A stretch of DNA of 64,000 nt from Gliomastix tumulicola (taxonomy: Eukaryota; Ascomycota; Sordariomycetes; Hypocreales; Bionectriaceae): positions 4,942,330 through 5,006,329 of the forward strand of contig BCHX01000002.1 of the NCBI GenBank assembly GCA_001599755.1, in the 5' to 3' direction. The position numbers and the translations under genes were made by a program. Positions 42,691 through 54,551 of the stretch are shown here, in pieces. Below the pieces are notes generated by a model, which saw only the letters and a list, made by a program, of their open reading frames with translations, was not told the DNA's origin and ran no database searches. Positions within the stretch are counted from its first letter, which is position 1. Every line of letters begins with the position of its first letter.

Positions 42691-45393
42691 TCATGCACCG
42701 CGTTGAACAAGCCTCGTAGCACGCAAGGGCCCTCCGCCGATGAACCCCAGCAGTCGGGAAGGGGGTACAGGTGCCCCCTCTTGACTCTTATGTTGATGCT
42801 TGGATCCCGACTTCTTGCTCTTCTTCTCTTTGTTGGCCGGTGATGCCGCCCTCGAGGAGTCTGGTGTCGACTCTGGCTTAGCCCCTGGCTTCTTCCCCGG
42901 CTTTGTCCCGCCTTTTCTATCCCCTCTCGTTTCTTCCTTGGGCTCTCCCTTTGACTTGGTCGGTTTCGACTCAATTTTCAGGGGCAGTATTCCTCTAGAG
43001 GACGACGACCTTGCCGTTTCCGCTCGTTTCCGCTCGAGGAAATTCGAAACCAACAGATGACCGCTGTGCGCCGCCTGATAGGTTGGCGATCGTCCCTGCG
43101 CATCCTTTGCGTCGATGTCGGCCCCGTGGCTCAGTAACTGCTTGACCATGCCAAGATGGCCCAGCACCGCCGCGATGTGCAGCGGCTGCTGGCCTTCGGA
43201 ATCACGCACGTGGACGTTGGCCCCATGCTCGAGCAGCAAGCCCGCAACCTCCTCGTGTCCTTCCCATACAGCGAGGACGAGGGACGTCACGTCTGATCCG
43301 ACGGCCTCCGTATCTGCATCGGCCTTGAGGAGCGCCTTCACCGCACCAGCATGACCCCAATGTGAGGCCACGTGCAGGGGCGTTACGCCGCTCTCGTTCT
43401 TCGCGTCGATGTCGGCGCCGTGCTCGAGGAGAATCTTGATCATCTGTGCGTAGTTGAAGCCCGCCGCCGTGTGCAAAGGTGTGTATCCTTCGCTGCTTGT
43501 CGTCTCCAAGTCAGCCCCGTACCCAATGAGCATCCGCACCATGTCAAGATAGCCGTAGTACACCGCCGTATGGAACGGGGTACTCCCGCTCGAGTTGGGT
43601 ATATTGACCGAAGCGCCCTTCCCGACCAGCAGCCTCGCCGTCGCGATGTGGCCCTGCTCAGCCGCACCGTGCAGCGGCGTCAGACCAAGCGTGCTATCCT
43701 GCGCATCGATCTCGGCCCCGGACTCGATCAGGTGTCCCACAACCTCCTCGTGGTCTCGAGACGCCGCCGCGTGCAAGGGTGTCCATCCGTAGTCGTCCCG
43801 GAAGTTGATGTTCGCACCGCCGAATGTCTGGAGGACTTTGATGACTTCCACGTGGCCCTGGCGAGCGGCCATGTACAGCGGCGACCTGCCGTGGATTCCG
43901 CCTGCCTCGGGATTGGGCCCGTAGTCGAGCAGCATGAACACCACTGCCGCGTGCCCGTTCACGGCCGCCTGGTGGAGCGCAGTAACTCCGTCGAGCCTCT
44001 CGCCTGGATTTAGCCCCTCGAGAAGTCGGAAGACCTCTTCTTCGTCGCCATCCTCCGCGGCAAACTCGAGTTTGAGAGCGTTTGACAGAACTTGATCAGA
44101 CGCTCGGCCGGTGGTCTCTTCCGCCACTGCTCGCTCAGGATTAGAGCTTAACAGAGGCTTTGTCTGCTCTGGCACTTGCGCCTGGGCCTCAGCAGCTTGG
44201 TCTTCAGTTTCATCGAGGGTTTTCTCGGTGTAGAAGTCGCCTCGAACGGTCGGTGGTGCTGTCCAGAGCAAAGGTGCAGGACCCTCGCTCGATACGGATG
44301 GTGGACTGAAAGTCTCCAAACGTTGCGGTGGCGTACCAGCAGGCAGGGACGAGAATGTGCTCCAGGCATGACCCGAGGCAGAGCCGAGTCTTGGGGTCAG
44401 TTGCCTGGAATACGGGACCAGCTCTTCCGACAGGTCAGACCCGACGTCTGAATATGGAATAGACGTAGCCGAGATGACCGTGAGTAGCTCCTTCGCATAC
44501 GCAGCTGCCGTCGCCGCAGCATACGGCTGCCACGCCTTGTTCTTGTGAGAGTCTGCGTAGTCGGAGATGCCGCGGATGATGAGAAAGGGATCGTCCTCCA
44601 TCAGCCCGGCCGACTCCATCTCGAAGCAGTCGATCTTCATCTCCTCCCACAGCGCATCTCTCTTGACGCCCCAACGCATCACCTGGTCTCCGGAAGCAAT
44701 GAGGCCCAGGAAGACCGCTGGGCCCTTGGAGTTCCGAGCCCGCCTCTTCACTATCTTCTCAGAGCTGCATTTCGAGCATGTCTTCCTTCCACGAGGATGG
44801 TCGTATGCCGCATCGTAGAGCACATCGGTCTCGGCGCCGGGGTGGTCGAATCCAGCTTTCGTTGCTATTTGCAGCAGCCGGTTCGAGAAGACGGCATCCT
44901 GGTTCATATGTCTCGCCTGCAGGCTGGTCACCGCATTGCGCAGCAGACGAGGCGGCTTGTTCAGCGTCCCGGTGCGCTCGAAACGCCCGTTCTGTATCGT
45001 CTTGCCGAAGTCGTACTGGACAACCCCCGGATTCTTCGGCCCGACGTTGCTGACGACGACGTCTCCCAGCCGAATATCCCTCCCCCGCGGATTCGGCACG
45101 CCGCCCCCTATCCCGACCATGAGGCGCATCCTCAGATGGGGGAAGGTCAGGCTCATGTGGTGCGATGCGATGGCCGCGGACGACTTTCCTGTGCCTCCGT
45201 CTGGTAGGCACGTCATGACGACGTTGTGTACTCCCAGTCGGCCGAGGATATAGCTGTTGGCGTCTTTCGGGTGCTGGGGGATCAGACCGTGCTCCTCGTC
45301 GAGCATCTTCCGGGCCGCCGCCATTTCGACGGCCAGTGCGCACATCCATCCCACGCGGTAATCCTCCGTCGCCAATATACGAGGAAGGTCCAT
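42691..45393 (-). CDS. Nucleoside phosphorylase (PNP_UDP)-ankyrin repeat protein, NLR-like
   Basis: This intronless 900-aa protein starts with a PNP_UDP domain (residues ~12-315): DYRVGWMCALAVEM, a GIGGGVPNPRGRDIRLGD segment, then CFEMESAGLMEDDPFLIIRG and the catalytic-Asp region SDYADSHKNKAW. Phosphorylase-type residues (Glu of MESAG, Asp of SDYAD) are kept, so nucleoside or nucleotide binding, maybe cleavage, is possible. A ~150-residue linker leads to ten ankyrin repeats (about 466-790), seen by repeated TPLHxAA cores. The C-terminal 110 residues are Lys/Ser/Pro-rich. PNP_UDP is a common N-terminal domain of fungal NLR-type proteins, but here no NACHT or NB-ARC domain lies between it and the repeats. 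A role in non-self or damage sensing is inferred from the family. It lies about 4 kb from the HET gene's neighbourhood. Confidence 0.92.
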   Translation of the reverse strand: MDLPRILATEDYRVGWMCALAVEMAAARKMLDEEHGLIPQHPKDANSYILGRLGVHNVVMTCLPDGGTGKSSAAIASHHMSLTFPHLRMRLMVGIGGGVPNPRGRDIRLGDVVVSNVGPKNPGVVQYDFGKTIQNGRFERTGTLNKPPRLLRNAVTSLQARHMNQDAVFSNRLLQIATKAGFDHPGAETDVLYDAAYDHPRGRKTCSKCSSEKIVKRRARNSKGPAVFLGLIASGDQVMRWGVKRDALWEEMKIDCFEMESAGLMEDDPFLIIRGISDYADSHKNKAWQPYAAATAAAYAKELLTVISATSIPYSDVGSDLSEELVPYSRQLTPRLGSASGHAWSTFSSLPAGTPPQRLETFSPPSVSSEGPAPLLWTAPPTVRGDFYTEKTLDETEDQAAEAQAQVPEQTKPLLSSNPERAVAEETTGRASDQVLSNALKLEFAAEDGDEEEVFRLLEGLNPGERLDGVTALHQAAVNGHAAVVFMLLDYGPNPEAGGIHGRSPLYMAARQGHVEVIKVLQTFGGANINFRDDYGWTPLHAAASRDHEEVVGHLIESGAEIDAQDSTLGLTPLHGAAEQGHIATARLLVGKGASVNIPNSSGSTPFHTAVYYGYLDMVRMLIGYGADLETTSSEGYTPLHTAAGFNYAQMIKILLEHGADIDAKNESGVTPLHVASHWGHAGAVKALLKADADTEAVGSDVTSLVLAVWEGHEEVAGLLLEHGANVHVRDSEGQQPLHIAAVLGHLGMVKQLLSHGADIDAKDAQGRSPTYQAAHSGHLLVSNFLERKRAETARSSSSRGILPLKIESKPTKSKGEPKEETRGDRKGGTKPGKKPGAKPESTPDSSRAASPANKEKKSKKSGSKHQHKSQEGAPVPPSRLLGFIGGGPLRATRLVQRGA

Positions 45394-47159
45394 ATTACCT
45401 CTTGAGACGGGCGCCGGCCATCAAAACGGCAGAATCTAGGCAGGCAACGGGGGCCGAAGTGACCGCTGATTGAGATCAGAGCCCAAGAAGACAAAGTGAG
45501 GGGAATTCACTGCTGCTGCACACGTGATTGTGGCAGTGTGCATAAGGCAGACAGGTCGCATGCTGCGTTGTGGGCCTGAGGCTGGATCAGCCAATGATGG
45601 GGTGAAGGAGTATGGGGATGCATGCATGTGCTGTCAGATTATGCAGCTGGAGCGATGGCAATAAGCATGGGCAACAGGACGGGAAACATCTTGAAGACAC
45701 CATCACCGGGAGCATCGCTTGTGAGCTCTTTGAAAATGCAAAAGCATAGCTATCAAGCATAGGAGCTGTTGAAGTTCCATTACTGGAGCAGCCCCGGGTT
45801 AGCTGATGACTTGAGGGTTCTGGGAGGTCATGTTCAGATCAAGGTGGACAATTTGCGCACCCGCGTTGCCTAACTCGACGGAAAGCTAAGGCTACGGGTA
45901 TGCTTGGCCTCGATGCTTATCCGATGGTCAGATCTGGCGGTTGACTCTCTGTTCATCTTGCAGTGGCCAGGAACGCTTCAAACGTTTCCTATGCCATCTC
46001 GTGGCTCCTCTGGGACCAAGAAACCAGATGGCTCAGAACGTCACGGATAATGAAAAGAAGGCATACAGTAAAGAAGCAGGTATGACCATGGGGATCGTGC
46101 GTAGGGGCGCTTAGGCTTCATATGCGATGGAGTCTTCTCCTGGCACGGTTTCCAGCCACCCAGCTAGTTTCAACCAGTCCTGCCCTTGCCCTGTGTGACG
46201 TCCGTCCCGATGAGCCGTTAAATCTTCTTGGCCAACTGAAACAAGGCAGAGAGACCATGCCGGATCTGCTCCAGTCGTCTGGGGACGGATAATAATCAGG
46301 GATAATAAGCAATAATGACCCGTTGGCCTGGGCGGACTATCTGGGACCGACAGCCACATGACAACGTTGCCAGTCATCACTCTTTGCGGGAAGGATCCCG
46401 ACGATCGCTGTACTGATTGGGAAAGGGCCACAAAGGACCGAAAGCCAAGGAATCGTAGGCATCGTGACGCTGGCAGACGCAACTCGGACGCCGGCGCGGC
46501 CCCACACAGACAGACACCCGGAAGATGCTGTAGCATCGGCTGGGAGAACTATTGATTCTATCGACAGCGATATTCAATATTGGCTGAAGCTTCGCCGAGC
46601 CGCATGGACATCGTGTTGTTTCTCAAACATCCAGCGTTGACGCCCGTGATTCGAAACGAAACCTCAAACATCTCGAATTACAGGACGCCCCAACGTCCAG
46701 GATCCTCCTTCTTATCGCCGCCGCGTCCCTGGCTCCGATGTCCGAATCCGGCTTCACGGAGCCTCCCACTCCAGACTCCCCAGCCCGTTCCCACCAGAAA
46801 CCGAAACGCATCCATCACTTGGCTTCTATCTGCTTCCCTATGACCGTTTCTGACAGCATAGGGCGCTAAGGTACTGTAATCCAAATTCCGCCAATCTCAA
46901 AACCTCCCCCCAGCGGGACAATCCCAACCGAGGCGCCGCGTGGGGGACTCTAACACGTACGATGATGGTTCGACTAGGATGCATCCGATCACGATGCATG
47001 GTCTGCCTAGCATCCGTCGGGTCGGATATTCAGAACGCCTGGGACCCATGATGTTATCCGATGCTGGCGCATGATGACTATATAAGTGGTCATCCGCCCT
47101 CATCCTCAACACAGAGAGCTTCGAAGAGACACGCACCATCATCCATCCTCCAGCCAGCC
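45394..47159. other. Intergenic, 1.77 kb, divergent
   Basis: This lies between the starts of the PNP-ankyrin gene (minus) and the AA9 gene (plus). Small open frames here show no coding bias. A TATA box for the AA9 gene is at 47079-47086. Confidence 0.45.
47079..47086 (+). promoter_or_regulatory. TATA box of the AA9 gene
   Basis: TATATAAG lies 74-81 bp upstream of the ATG at 47160. Confidence 0.6.
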
Positions 47160-48020
47160 ATGCACTCCGCCATCCTCCCCCTCGTGGCCTCGGCCGCCCT
47201 CGTCGCCGCCCACGGCTACGTCGACACGGCCACCATCGGCGGCGTCGACTACACCTTCTACCAGCCCTACTCCGACCCCTACACGAACCCGCCCATCGAC
47301 CGCGTCTCCCGCAAGATCCCCGGCAACGGCCCCGTCGAGGACGTCACCAGCATCGACGTCCAGTGCAACGGCTGGGCCGCCGGCGGCGAGGAGGGCAGTG
47401 CCCCAGCCGCCCTGCACGCGCCCGCCGAGGCCGGCTCGACCGTATCTCTCTACTGGACGCTGTGGCCCGACTCCCACGTCGGTCCTCTCATCACCTACAT
47501 GGCCCGCTGCCCGGACTCCGGCTGCCAGGACTGGGAGCCCGGGAGCCAGGCTGTGTGGTTCAAGATCCACGAGGAGGGTCGCGAGGGAACCTCCGACGTC
47601 TGGGGTTCTGTGCGTCCTTTCCATCTTCTCTGACCTCACGTCTTCATGTGCTAATGATTCTGCTTTCCAGACCAAGATCATGACCGAGGGTGCTGTCGTC
47701 GAGTACACCATCCCCGCCTGCCTCGAGGACGGCTTCTACCTCGTCCGCCACGAGACCATCGCCCTGCACTCTGCCTACGCCTACCCCGGCGCCCAGGTCT
47801 ACCCCGGGTGCCACCAGCTCGAGGTCACCGGCGGCGGCTCGACCGTTCCCTCCAGCCTCGTCGGCTTCCCCGGCGCCTACAAGGCCACCGACCCCGGCAT
47901 CACCTACGATGCGTACAAGCGTGAGTACTCCTGTCCTTGTACCAAGAGAAACAGCGTCTAATGAGGTTTGTTATAGCCACCGAGTACGTCATTCCTGGCC
48001 CTGCTGTCTTCACCTGCTAG
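47160..48020 (+). CDS. AA9 lytic polysaccharide monooxygenase
   Basis: Exons 47160-47609, 47671-47920 and 47977-48020 give 247 aa. A 17-residue signal peptide (MHSAILPLVASAALVAA) ends directly before HGYVDT, so the mature N-terminal His18 can form the copper histidine brace. The second His is in SHVGPLITYMA, and the axial region GAQVYPGCHQLEV supplies Gln and Tyr. The closing EYVIPGPAVFTC is the usual AA9 terminus. There is no CBM1, unlike the GH62 gene. It cleaves cellulose or hemicellulose oxidatively outside the cell. Intron 2 interrupts the last few residues, a common AA9 arrangement. Expression control was not identified apart from a TATA box. Confidence 0.95.
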
Positions 48021-48462
48021 GTATGAGTTCCGAGCTGGATGAGGAGCAACGGTCATCGTCCATAAGACGGTGCATATCTACTTCTGCTTGTATAAAGTTC
48101 TCTACTTGGACATATAGTGAGACGGATATTTGTCTCAATACATACTTTTATCAATGAGGAGCGAAAGCTCTTGAGTAAATACCGAGAAGCAGACAGCTGC
48201 TTGACATCTATGTCTCCCGTTGGTGATGCGCCCTCTAGTCGTAGCAAGTTTGGAACCAACGAAATCCGTAAAGAGGCGGGACCTCCAGCACGTTGAGTGG
48301 GCTCAAGCAGCATTAGTGCAAGATCGGCCACGCAAGCAACGGCACTAATGCTTGAAAGCCCCCTGGGAAACATACCCGCGCCTCCGTCACCTAACTGAGC
48401 TTCAACAACGAGCATGGTCAATCTATGACTACCGAGACGCACCAAGACGAGCGCAGCTGGCT
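48021..48462. other. Intergenic, 442 bp
   Basis: This holds the 3' flank of the AA9 gene and the promoter of the Zn2Cys6 regulator. No element recognised. Confidence 0.4.
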
Positions 48463-49998
48463 ATGACGATGCGGCGCACCCTCGGCCCCTTGGACAAGCG
48501 GAAAACAGTCTCCCGATGTCAATCTTGCGCCCGTCTGCGCATCAAGGTTGGTTCCCAGCCTTCTCCATGATGACTTTTTTTTTTTACGTCTTCTATTAGA
48601 GCTCCCGCGACTGACGCAGCAACTCGATATAAACAAAGTGCGAAGGAGGGTTCCCCTGCCGGCATTGTATCCGCACGGACAAATCATGCCACCCGCCGCT
48701 GCGAGAAGCCAATCAAGTGGTGAAATTCGTCACCGTCGCAGCCCGGAAATCTCTCACTGCTCCAGCCTTGGAGGCCGGTCTGCCTATGCAAGTCCAGAGA
48801 CACCACGATGCCGTCTACATAGATCATTTCGACTTGATGATGCGGGAGTGCCAGATGACGAGAGGCTTCACCGACGTAACGCCCGAGCTTCTACCCATGA
48901 TGCTCTCGTCCTCTTCTCTGCGAGACATTGCACTCGCTATCGGGGCGCTGAAGGCATCCAGGGTGGGATCGGTTCGTTCATCTGAAGTTCGGAGCTCGCC
49001 TGGGTATGCTGCGTTTCGTCTGTACGGTCGTGCGGTCCGATCGCTACAAAATCAGCTGGGACGCGGATGTCCCAAGCCTGGAGAGGACACGCTTTGGGTG
49101 ACGTTTCTCCTGGGGCTCTTCGAGGTAGTTGCCCATCTCCACCAAACGCGCCGAGCTGTGCCGAACTGACAGCTCCTATAGTTACTGTCTGATTCTTCCC
49201 CAGACAAGTGGTCCGCTCACATGCTCCTTGGCATGGGTAACATCGCCGAGCTCATAGGCCCCGACAACTGCCTGAGCTCACCAATGATGAAACTGATGGA
49301 GGTATATCGCTACCTCGAAGTCACCAGGGCAATATCATATGGCACCGACAGCGTTCTTCCCCAGTGGGCGTCTCCACGACATGCAAGAGACAAGCCCGCA
49401 GACAAAATGGACCAATCGATGGAGTTCATGCTGCGTGGCGCAGCTCTCAATCAACGGTGCGTCTTCTCGTATTACAGCTGTCCGGAATGTCAAGGCTAAA
49501 GTTGAAAGCTGCAGTCTCCTCCGCACTGTTGGAGCGTTGCCATCCGATACTGGACAACCCAATCTGGCAGTGGCCGCCCTCGCATTCGAGGGAGTTGAAT
49601 ATTGCAATGAAATAATGGGAAGCATCTCCCAAGACCCGCCAAGTCTCGATCCTTACGACAAGCTAGCAACCATCAATAACTGCGCAGCGCTGTTGCTGAT
49701 CTGCCGGAATTTCGCCTTCTATCACTGTTGGGGTGCGCTTGAGGTGCCTCGACTGCACGAACAGCAGGGCGAGGAACTAGTGTCGATCATACTATCCCTC
49801 TCGAAAGACCTTATTGAGAAGTTCAATATTCCTGGCTTTTCTTTCCTATTTCCACTCAGGGTTGCTGGCACTTTTGCGGCGACCCAGTCACGGAGGGGAG
49901 AAGTCATTCACTTGCTTCGTCGGATCCATGATCATGGGTTCGTTTTCTCAAGATGGGTTCAAGAAGATCTAAATCAGCTATGGAGAGAGATTTGTTGA
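48463..49998 (+). CDS. Zn2Cys6 transcription factor
   Basis: Exons 48463-48546, 48639-49124, 49182-49456 and 49515-49998 give 442 aa. The zinc cluster is split by the first intron (92 nt): exon 1 supplies CQSCARLRIK, exon 2 supplies CEGGFPCRHCIRTDKSC, together matching CxxCx6Cx5CxxCx6C exactly. The rest is a short fungal regulator of DUF3468 type with helical segments such as LRDIALAIGALKAS and KWSAHMLLGMGN. The last acceptor (GCAG at 49511-49514) is chosen because it keeps frame and gives a 58-nt intron. Nuclear; targets unknown. It is adjacent to the AA9 gene on the same strand, but a link to it is only positional. Confidence 0.88.
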
Positions 49999-50136
49999 AA
50001 TTTCATAGCGTGTAAATACAGATTGCTTCGTACAACGATATCTAGCTGCAACTATGCTAGTCAAGACGTCGAGGAAGGTTGGTCTAGGGAGAAAATAGCA
50101 TGAGATCTTTCTACAAGTTCCCAGCACCTCCCATCG

Positions 50137-50883
50137 TTACGCCTTGATGTTGAAAAACTCCGTCGTCGCCCGAGTGCGCCGCTCTGGGGAGAAGTAATCA
50201 TAACCAACCACAATGTTGCAGCTGTCCACATAGACCGTGGTAGGGATCACCCCTTGGTACATCATGCTCCACTAGGTTCTGGTTAGCTGGTGTATTCCGA
50301 TAGATGATCAAGAGGAAGATGGTACGTGACTCACAGCAGCAACAGTGCCAACACGATCCCGCGCAACCAGTCCAGTAAAGACCGCGCCGGCCGTGACAAG
50401 GATATCTTCGAGAAAGATGGGGAAATTCGGATTCACGTAGTCCCTCCAGACAATCGGCTTGTCAGAATCAGAGACATACGTGGTCAAGGTGTTATCCACG
50501 AGGCCACTGTCAGAGATATTGCCGTAGTTGAAGAATGACGAAGAGACCACGCCATCCTCGTAGGCTTGGCCAACGCGCACGTATCCCTCCCCTGGAGAGT
50601 TGGTGATATACCCGCTCGTGATGTGGGACACATTCACATCCCTACGGCCGTAGTCAGATTCAGCTCTACAAAGTCACCCATTGGTGAGCATATCCAGGGG
50701 AATAGCATACCACTTGTGCTGTACGAAGCTGGCTTCGAACGCCGCCTTGACGATGGGCGGCTGAGGCTGCTTGAATTCCGAGGAGAACACCGTCATAGAC
50801 GGTGGGAAAGGACTGGCACTGCAGCTGGTGTTCGCTGCCATAGCCATAGTGGCCGCAATAAGCAGTTGAGTGAAGAAACGCAT
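50137..50883 (-). CDS. Small secreted protein of unknown function
   Basis: Exons 50883-50711, 50641-50335 and 50271-50137 give 204 aa. Residues 1-17 (MRFFTQLLIAATMAMAA) form a signal peptide. The mature protein is rich in Tyr, Val, Asp and Asn (DVNVSHITSGYITN, VDNTLTTYVSDSD), with a possible N-glycosylation site and beta-rich character. It resembles no enzyme I can name. The three-exon model closes in all phases. A TATA box lies ~95 bp upstream. A secreted effector-like or cell-wall role cannot be separated from this sequence alone. Confidence 0.8.
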
Positions 50884-50976
50884 GGTAGTTGGCAGGCTTG
50901 ATATGGATGCTGTTGAAGTGATGGTATTAGGTAGAAGTTTTGAAGTCTCTGCCCGTAGATGGACGGAATGTGCAGC

Positions 50977-50984
50977 CTTATATA
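50977..50984 (-). promoter_or_regulatory. TATA box of the small secreted protein gene
   Basis: TATATAAG on the minus strand, about 95 bp before the ATG at 50883. Confidence 0.55.
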
Positions 50985-52390
50985 GCCAGAATTTCAAAAA
51001 GCAATTTGGCTCACAATGTGTGAAATGCTTCCATATCCCGTGTTTATTAAAAGACAACTGCGCTGCCTCCTGAACCGTCCCAGGAACCGGTGGAGACACG
51101 CTCGATGACTACCAAATCCAGCAATTGTGGGACTTTGGACAAGACGCCTCCTTGTCTGATGTCTGTCATCAAAGCCTTGCTACGGGGGCCTTGGTCGTAT
51201 GGATTCTAGGTTCATGTTTAAAAGGCGAGCCAGTTGCACTTCGATTGCGGCTGTTGCGAGGCGGTGTTACGAGTCTCGTTACGTAGCACGCTCGAATGCT
51301 TCCTCTTTTGGAAGACCTAGCACTGTTTTGGGGTAGTGAGGGACTATGGTCTCCGCTTTTATATAAAATGCCTACCTGGGAGCCTGCATGTACTTCCACC
51401 TGGAGAGAAATCTTTGGGTCTGGACGAGTGACAAGAGACTCACAAATAGGTAAGCTTGAGGCGTTGTTGGTCGGCCTTTATGCGAAAACCTGCACGGCTA
51501 CATGAAGGGCCCCGAAAAGCCACGTGCAGGGCACAGCTTCAAGCTAAGGAGCGACAGGTGAGGAGTGCCAGGCACTCGAAGCACGAATACGTAGCGACAG
51601 AACAGGAGCGATATGCGCTTCCATGACAATAAAGGAGCAATGAATGCCGGAGCGTCGAGTACATTGAACGTAAGTGTTCCCAGAAGGAACTCCAGAGTGG
51701 ACGGCAGCGAAAAAATTTACCTGAGTTCTCACTCCGTAAGGGGCAGGGGAGCAACGCCCGACCCTCGCAACTAACATCAAGAGCGCGGCCGATTGCAAGA
51801 GGCTCGCCTTACAGCGAGGTTTTGATTCTCAACCAGGATGAATAAGATGACGGAGCGTCCATCTCTCGCACAGAAGGAGACTTTCGACATCTTTTAACAC
51901 CTCTTGCGGCTCCCCTTCGCGGCGCTCCTCTGACACATAGGCGCACTCCTCCATATGAACCCCTCGTTCCCCTCCTCACCGGCTCTTCCATCCTCGATCA
52001 ATATCTTAAAAACTGCAAACGGCTAAAAGGTTTCTGTCACACATTTCTCATCCCAAGAAGCCCCCCTAAGCATCAAACAAAAAGACCCTGCTTCTCAGCC
52101 GCCGATCATCTAATGCACCCTCTTTCCTCAAACGGGCAAGTCGTTTCCATCGCCCTCCTCCCCTCCCTCCTTTCCCCTCAGTTGCTATCTCTCGAGAGGG
52201 CCGGCAGTATTATGCAAGGGGTGCTTTTAGCCTCCTTTGCCACTGGCGCAGTGAGGAGAAGGCGGCGGCGGGCGGCTTGGGAACTAAAATCAAGAAGCAC
52301 AGATGCAGTCCCAAGTGCCGTTTCCTGGATCCCCAGGACCACCATTCATATCTCATTTTGCTACCCTCGCACAAAGCTACTTCTTTCCCA

Positions 52391-52414
52391 TCATTCATTC
52401 ATTCATTCATTCAT
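52391..52414 (+). repeat. (TCAT)6 microsatellite
   Basis: Six tandem TCAT units in noncoding DNA. Confidence 0.9.
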
Positions 52415-54272
52415 CAGCCCGGCTTTTCTCAAGACCTTTTGTTGATCTACAGAACCATCTTCGCGTCGTCTGCAATATCCAAAGCGCTAATACTCAACGC
52501 GCGCGCGCACGCCGCGTCACAAGAAAAATGAAACAAGCCCCTCGGTCCCTCGCCACCCCCACACTGCAATCACATGAAGTGGCGATGGCAAAAGCAAAGT
52601 AGCCTCAGATAGGGTGTGATCGTCGCCCGGTCCCTGCAGGGCTAAGGCACGCCCTGGTGGCCTGGCAAGCCATTCCCGCAAACCCTATCTCACTGCCCCT
52701 CCCCGGAATATCATCCACAAAAACGAAATGGCCTTTTCTTGCTTGTCCGTCTGAAAATATCAGACTGCTGCCGCAGCTGGCGGGATAGCCGGCCGGGGAC
52801 TCGACGAGCCGTGGCGGAAGCACCGGGAGCTCGCCGGACTGCTCCCACTTACGCACACCCACAGATACGAGAGAACACGTAGAAGCATCTTATGAGAGGT
52901 ATGTACCATTAAATGACAGAAAAACAGGCGCTACCCGCTGGTGAGTGGTAAAAGCTAGTATGTAGTAAACATCCAAGTCTCAAAACGCTAGATCCCCAAC
53001 ACCTATTCAAGACAAGTGTACAATCCAAGCACGGATGAACCTCCCCCCCAAAAAGCGAACGAACAAGAAAAACTGGTGTGCTTGCGCATCTACCCGATCT
53101 GTATAAAAGTAAATGGTATCCAACAATCGCTTCGCAGTTGTGCATAGCCTGGTGCTTCGTCTGAATTCGCTTCTGTCATGATCGTTCGTGAGAAACCCTC
53201 CGGGTCGACCGGGGGTGAAACAAGGGAAGAGTGAAATAGGAAAGAGGATATTGAGATGAAAGACTGCTGTGGATGCGAGAATGCCATCCCACAGAAAAGC
53301 CAATGTGTGAAATCAAGCAAAAATGCATGCAGCATCCCGATGGAGCCCTGCACACTGCACGTAACGCCCATGCCGGTGGGCGGGAGATATTGCCGGCAGC
53401 AAATGGAGTCACCCGACCTCGGATGATCTCTAGCGCGACAACGTTTTCGCGCGATATTGGCACTAGCGTGGCTCCGGGTGAAAATCCAGCGTATGAATCG
53501 CTGCCACGGAGTCCCCCGAGGTGCCGCCTGGTGCTGACTGCTTCGATCCCACAGCAAGTTTGAGGCTTGCCGTAGGACGAGACAGCCTAGCACTGGCAGG
53601 ATCGCCACGGAACAGTGGCAAAGGAATGGATGCGCAGGATGGAACGGATCGCAGCGTCCATCACCATCATGCCTTCCCAAAGCGGTTGGGAGTCGACGGC
53701 ATCGTGCAAAGCCATCAACGGCGCGGCTAAGTTTGTTTTGCTAGAGATGAGTGACGGTCTACTGCATCAGACCCCGATCAAGGTCCAAGAGCTAGCGGCA
53801 AAAAGGTGCCAAAAGAATGGCAGGTGATGCGGTCGAAAAAGAAAGTTCGTGATAAGAAATGCCATGGTGACTCGATAGCCCTGTCACCATTGACCGCCCA
53901 GCAAATTTTCTCCTCGCAAAGAGAGTCCTTCTAGAAGGTATCCCGCCGAAGAAGTGGAGCTGGACAATGAGCTCTAAGATGGCCCAACAAAACTAAGGCA
54001 AATTGGCGCATGTGCCCAACGTCGACTTGCCGGTTTCGTCAAGTGCCATTGGCTGGCTGCATGGGGGCCCGAGCCAGGTTTTTTTTTCCCTCCTGTGTCA
54101 TGACGTGTCAAGCCCCAGGGCCAGGGTTTGTGTGTCATCCCCCCAATCTGAAGGAGATTGTGTGGAATTTCACCGACACTCTTGGCCCTTGGCCCCCCCT
54201 CCGAGGTCACAGCACGCTTGGTTCATCGTGAGAACCAAACCGCCGCTAGCAAAGCATCAAAAAGACCCTTCA

Positions 54273-54515
54273 TCAGTAGCTCACGGATACCCAACGGGTG
54301 GGTACGCCGTTAGGTCCAACCTCGTAGGTTCCTGTAGGCATCTTCCTGGGAGGCAGAGCCCAGCGAGCTCGTCCAGGGCGCTGGTCGTCCAATTTCCCAT
54401 TCTTCCGCATCATCATTTCCATCACGGCGATGCGGATGAAATCGGAGTTCTCACGCATCTCGCGCTGGCGCATTACCGGGGACAGGGGGCTTAGTGACGG
54501 TGGCGGGGATGGTGG

Positions 54516-54551
<36 letters not shown>

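Larger units (their letters stand above)
50884..54272. other. Gene-poor stretch, 3.4 kb
   Basis: Many small open frames on both strands lack consistent codon bias and family motifs. C/T-rich stretches lie at 51990-52450. A (TCAT)6 run is at 52391-52414. No transposase, reverse transcriptase or RNA gene was recognised. The right part should include the 3' UTR of the polyQ gene. Confidence 0.5.

Noticed and set aside
53090..53680. 196-codon minus-strand frame in the gene-poor stretch
   Set aside because: It has no recognisable motif, mixed codon use and a Cys/His/Ser-rich random look.
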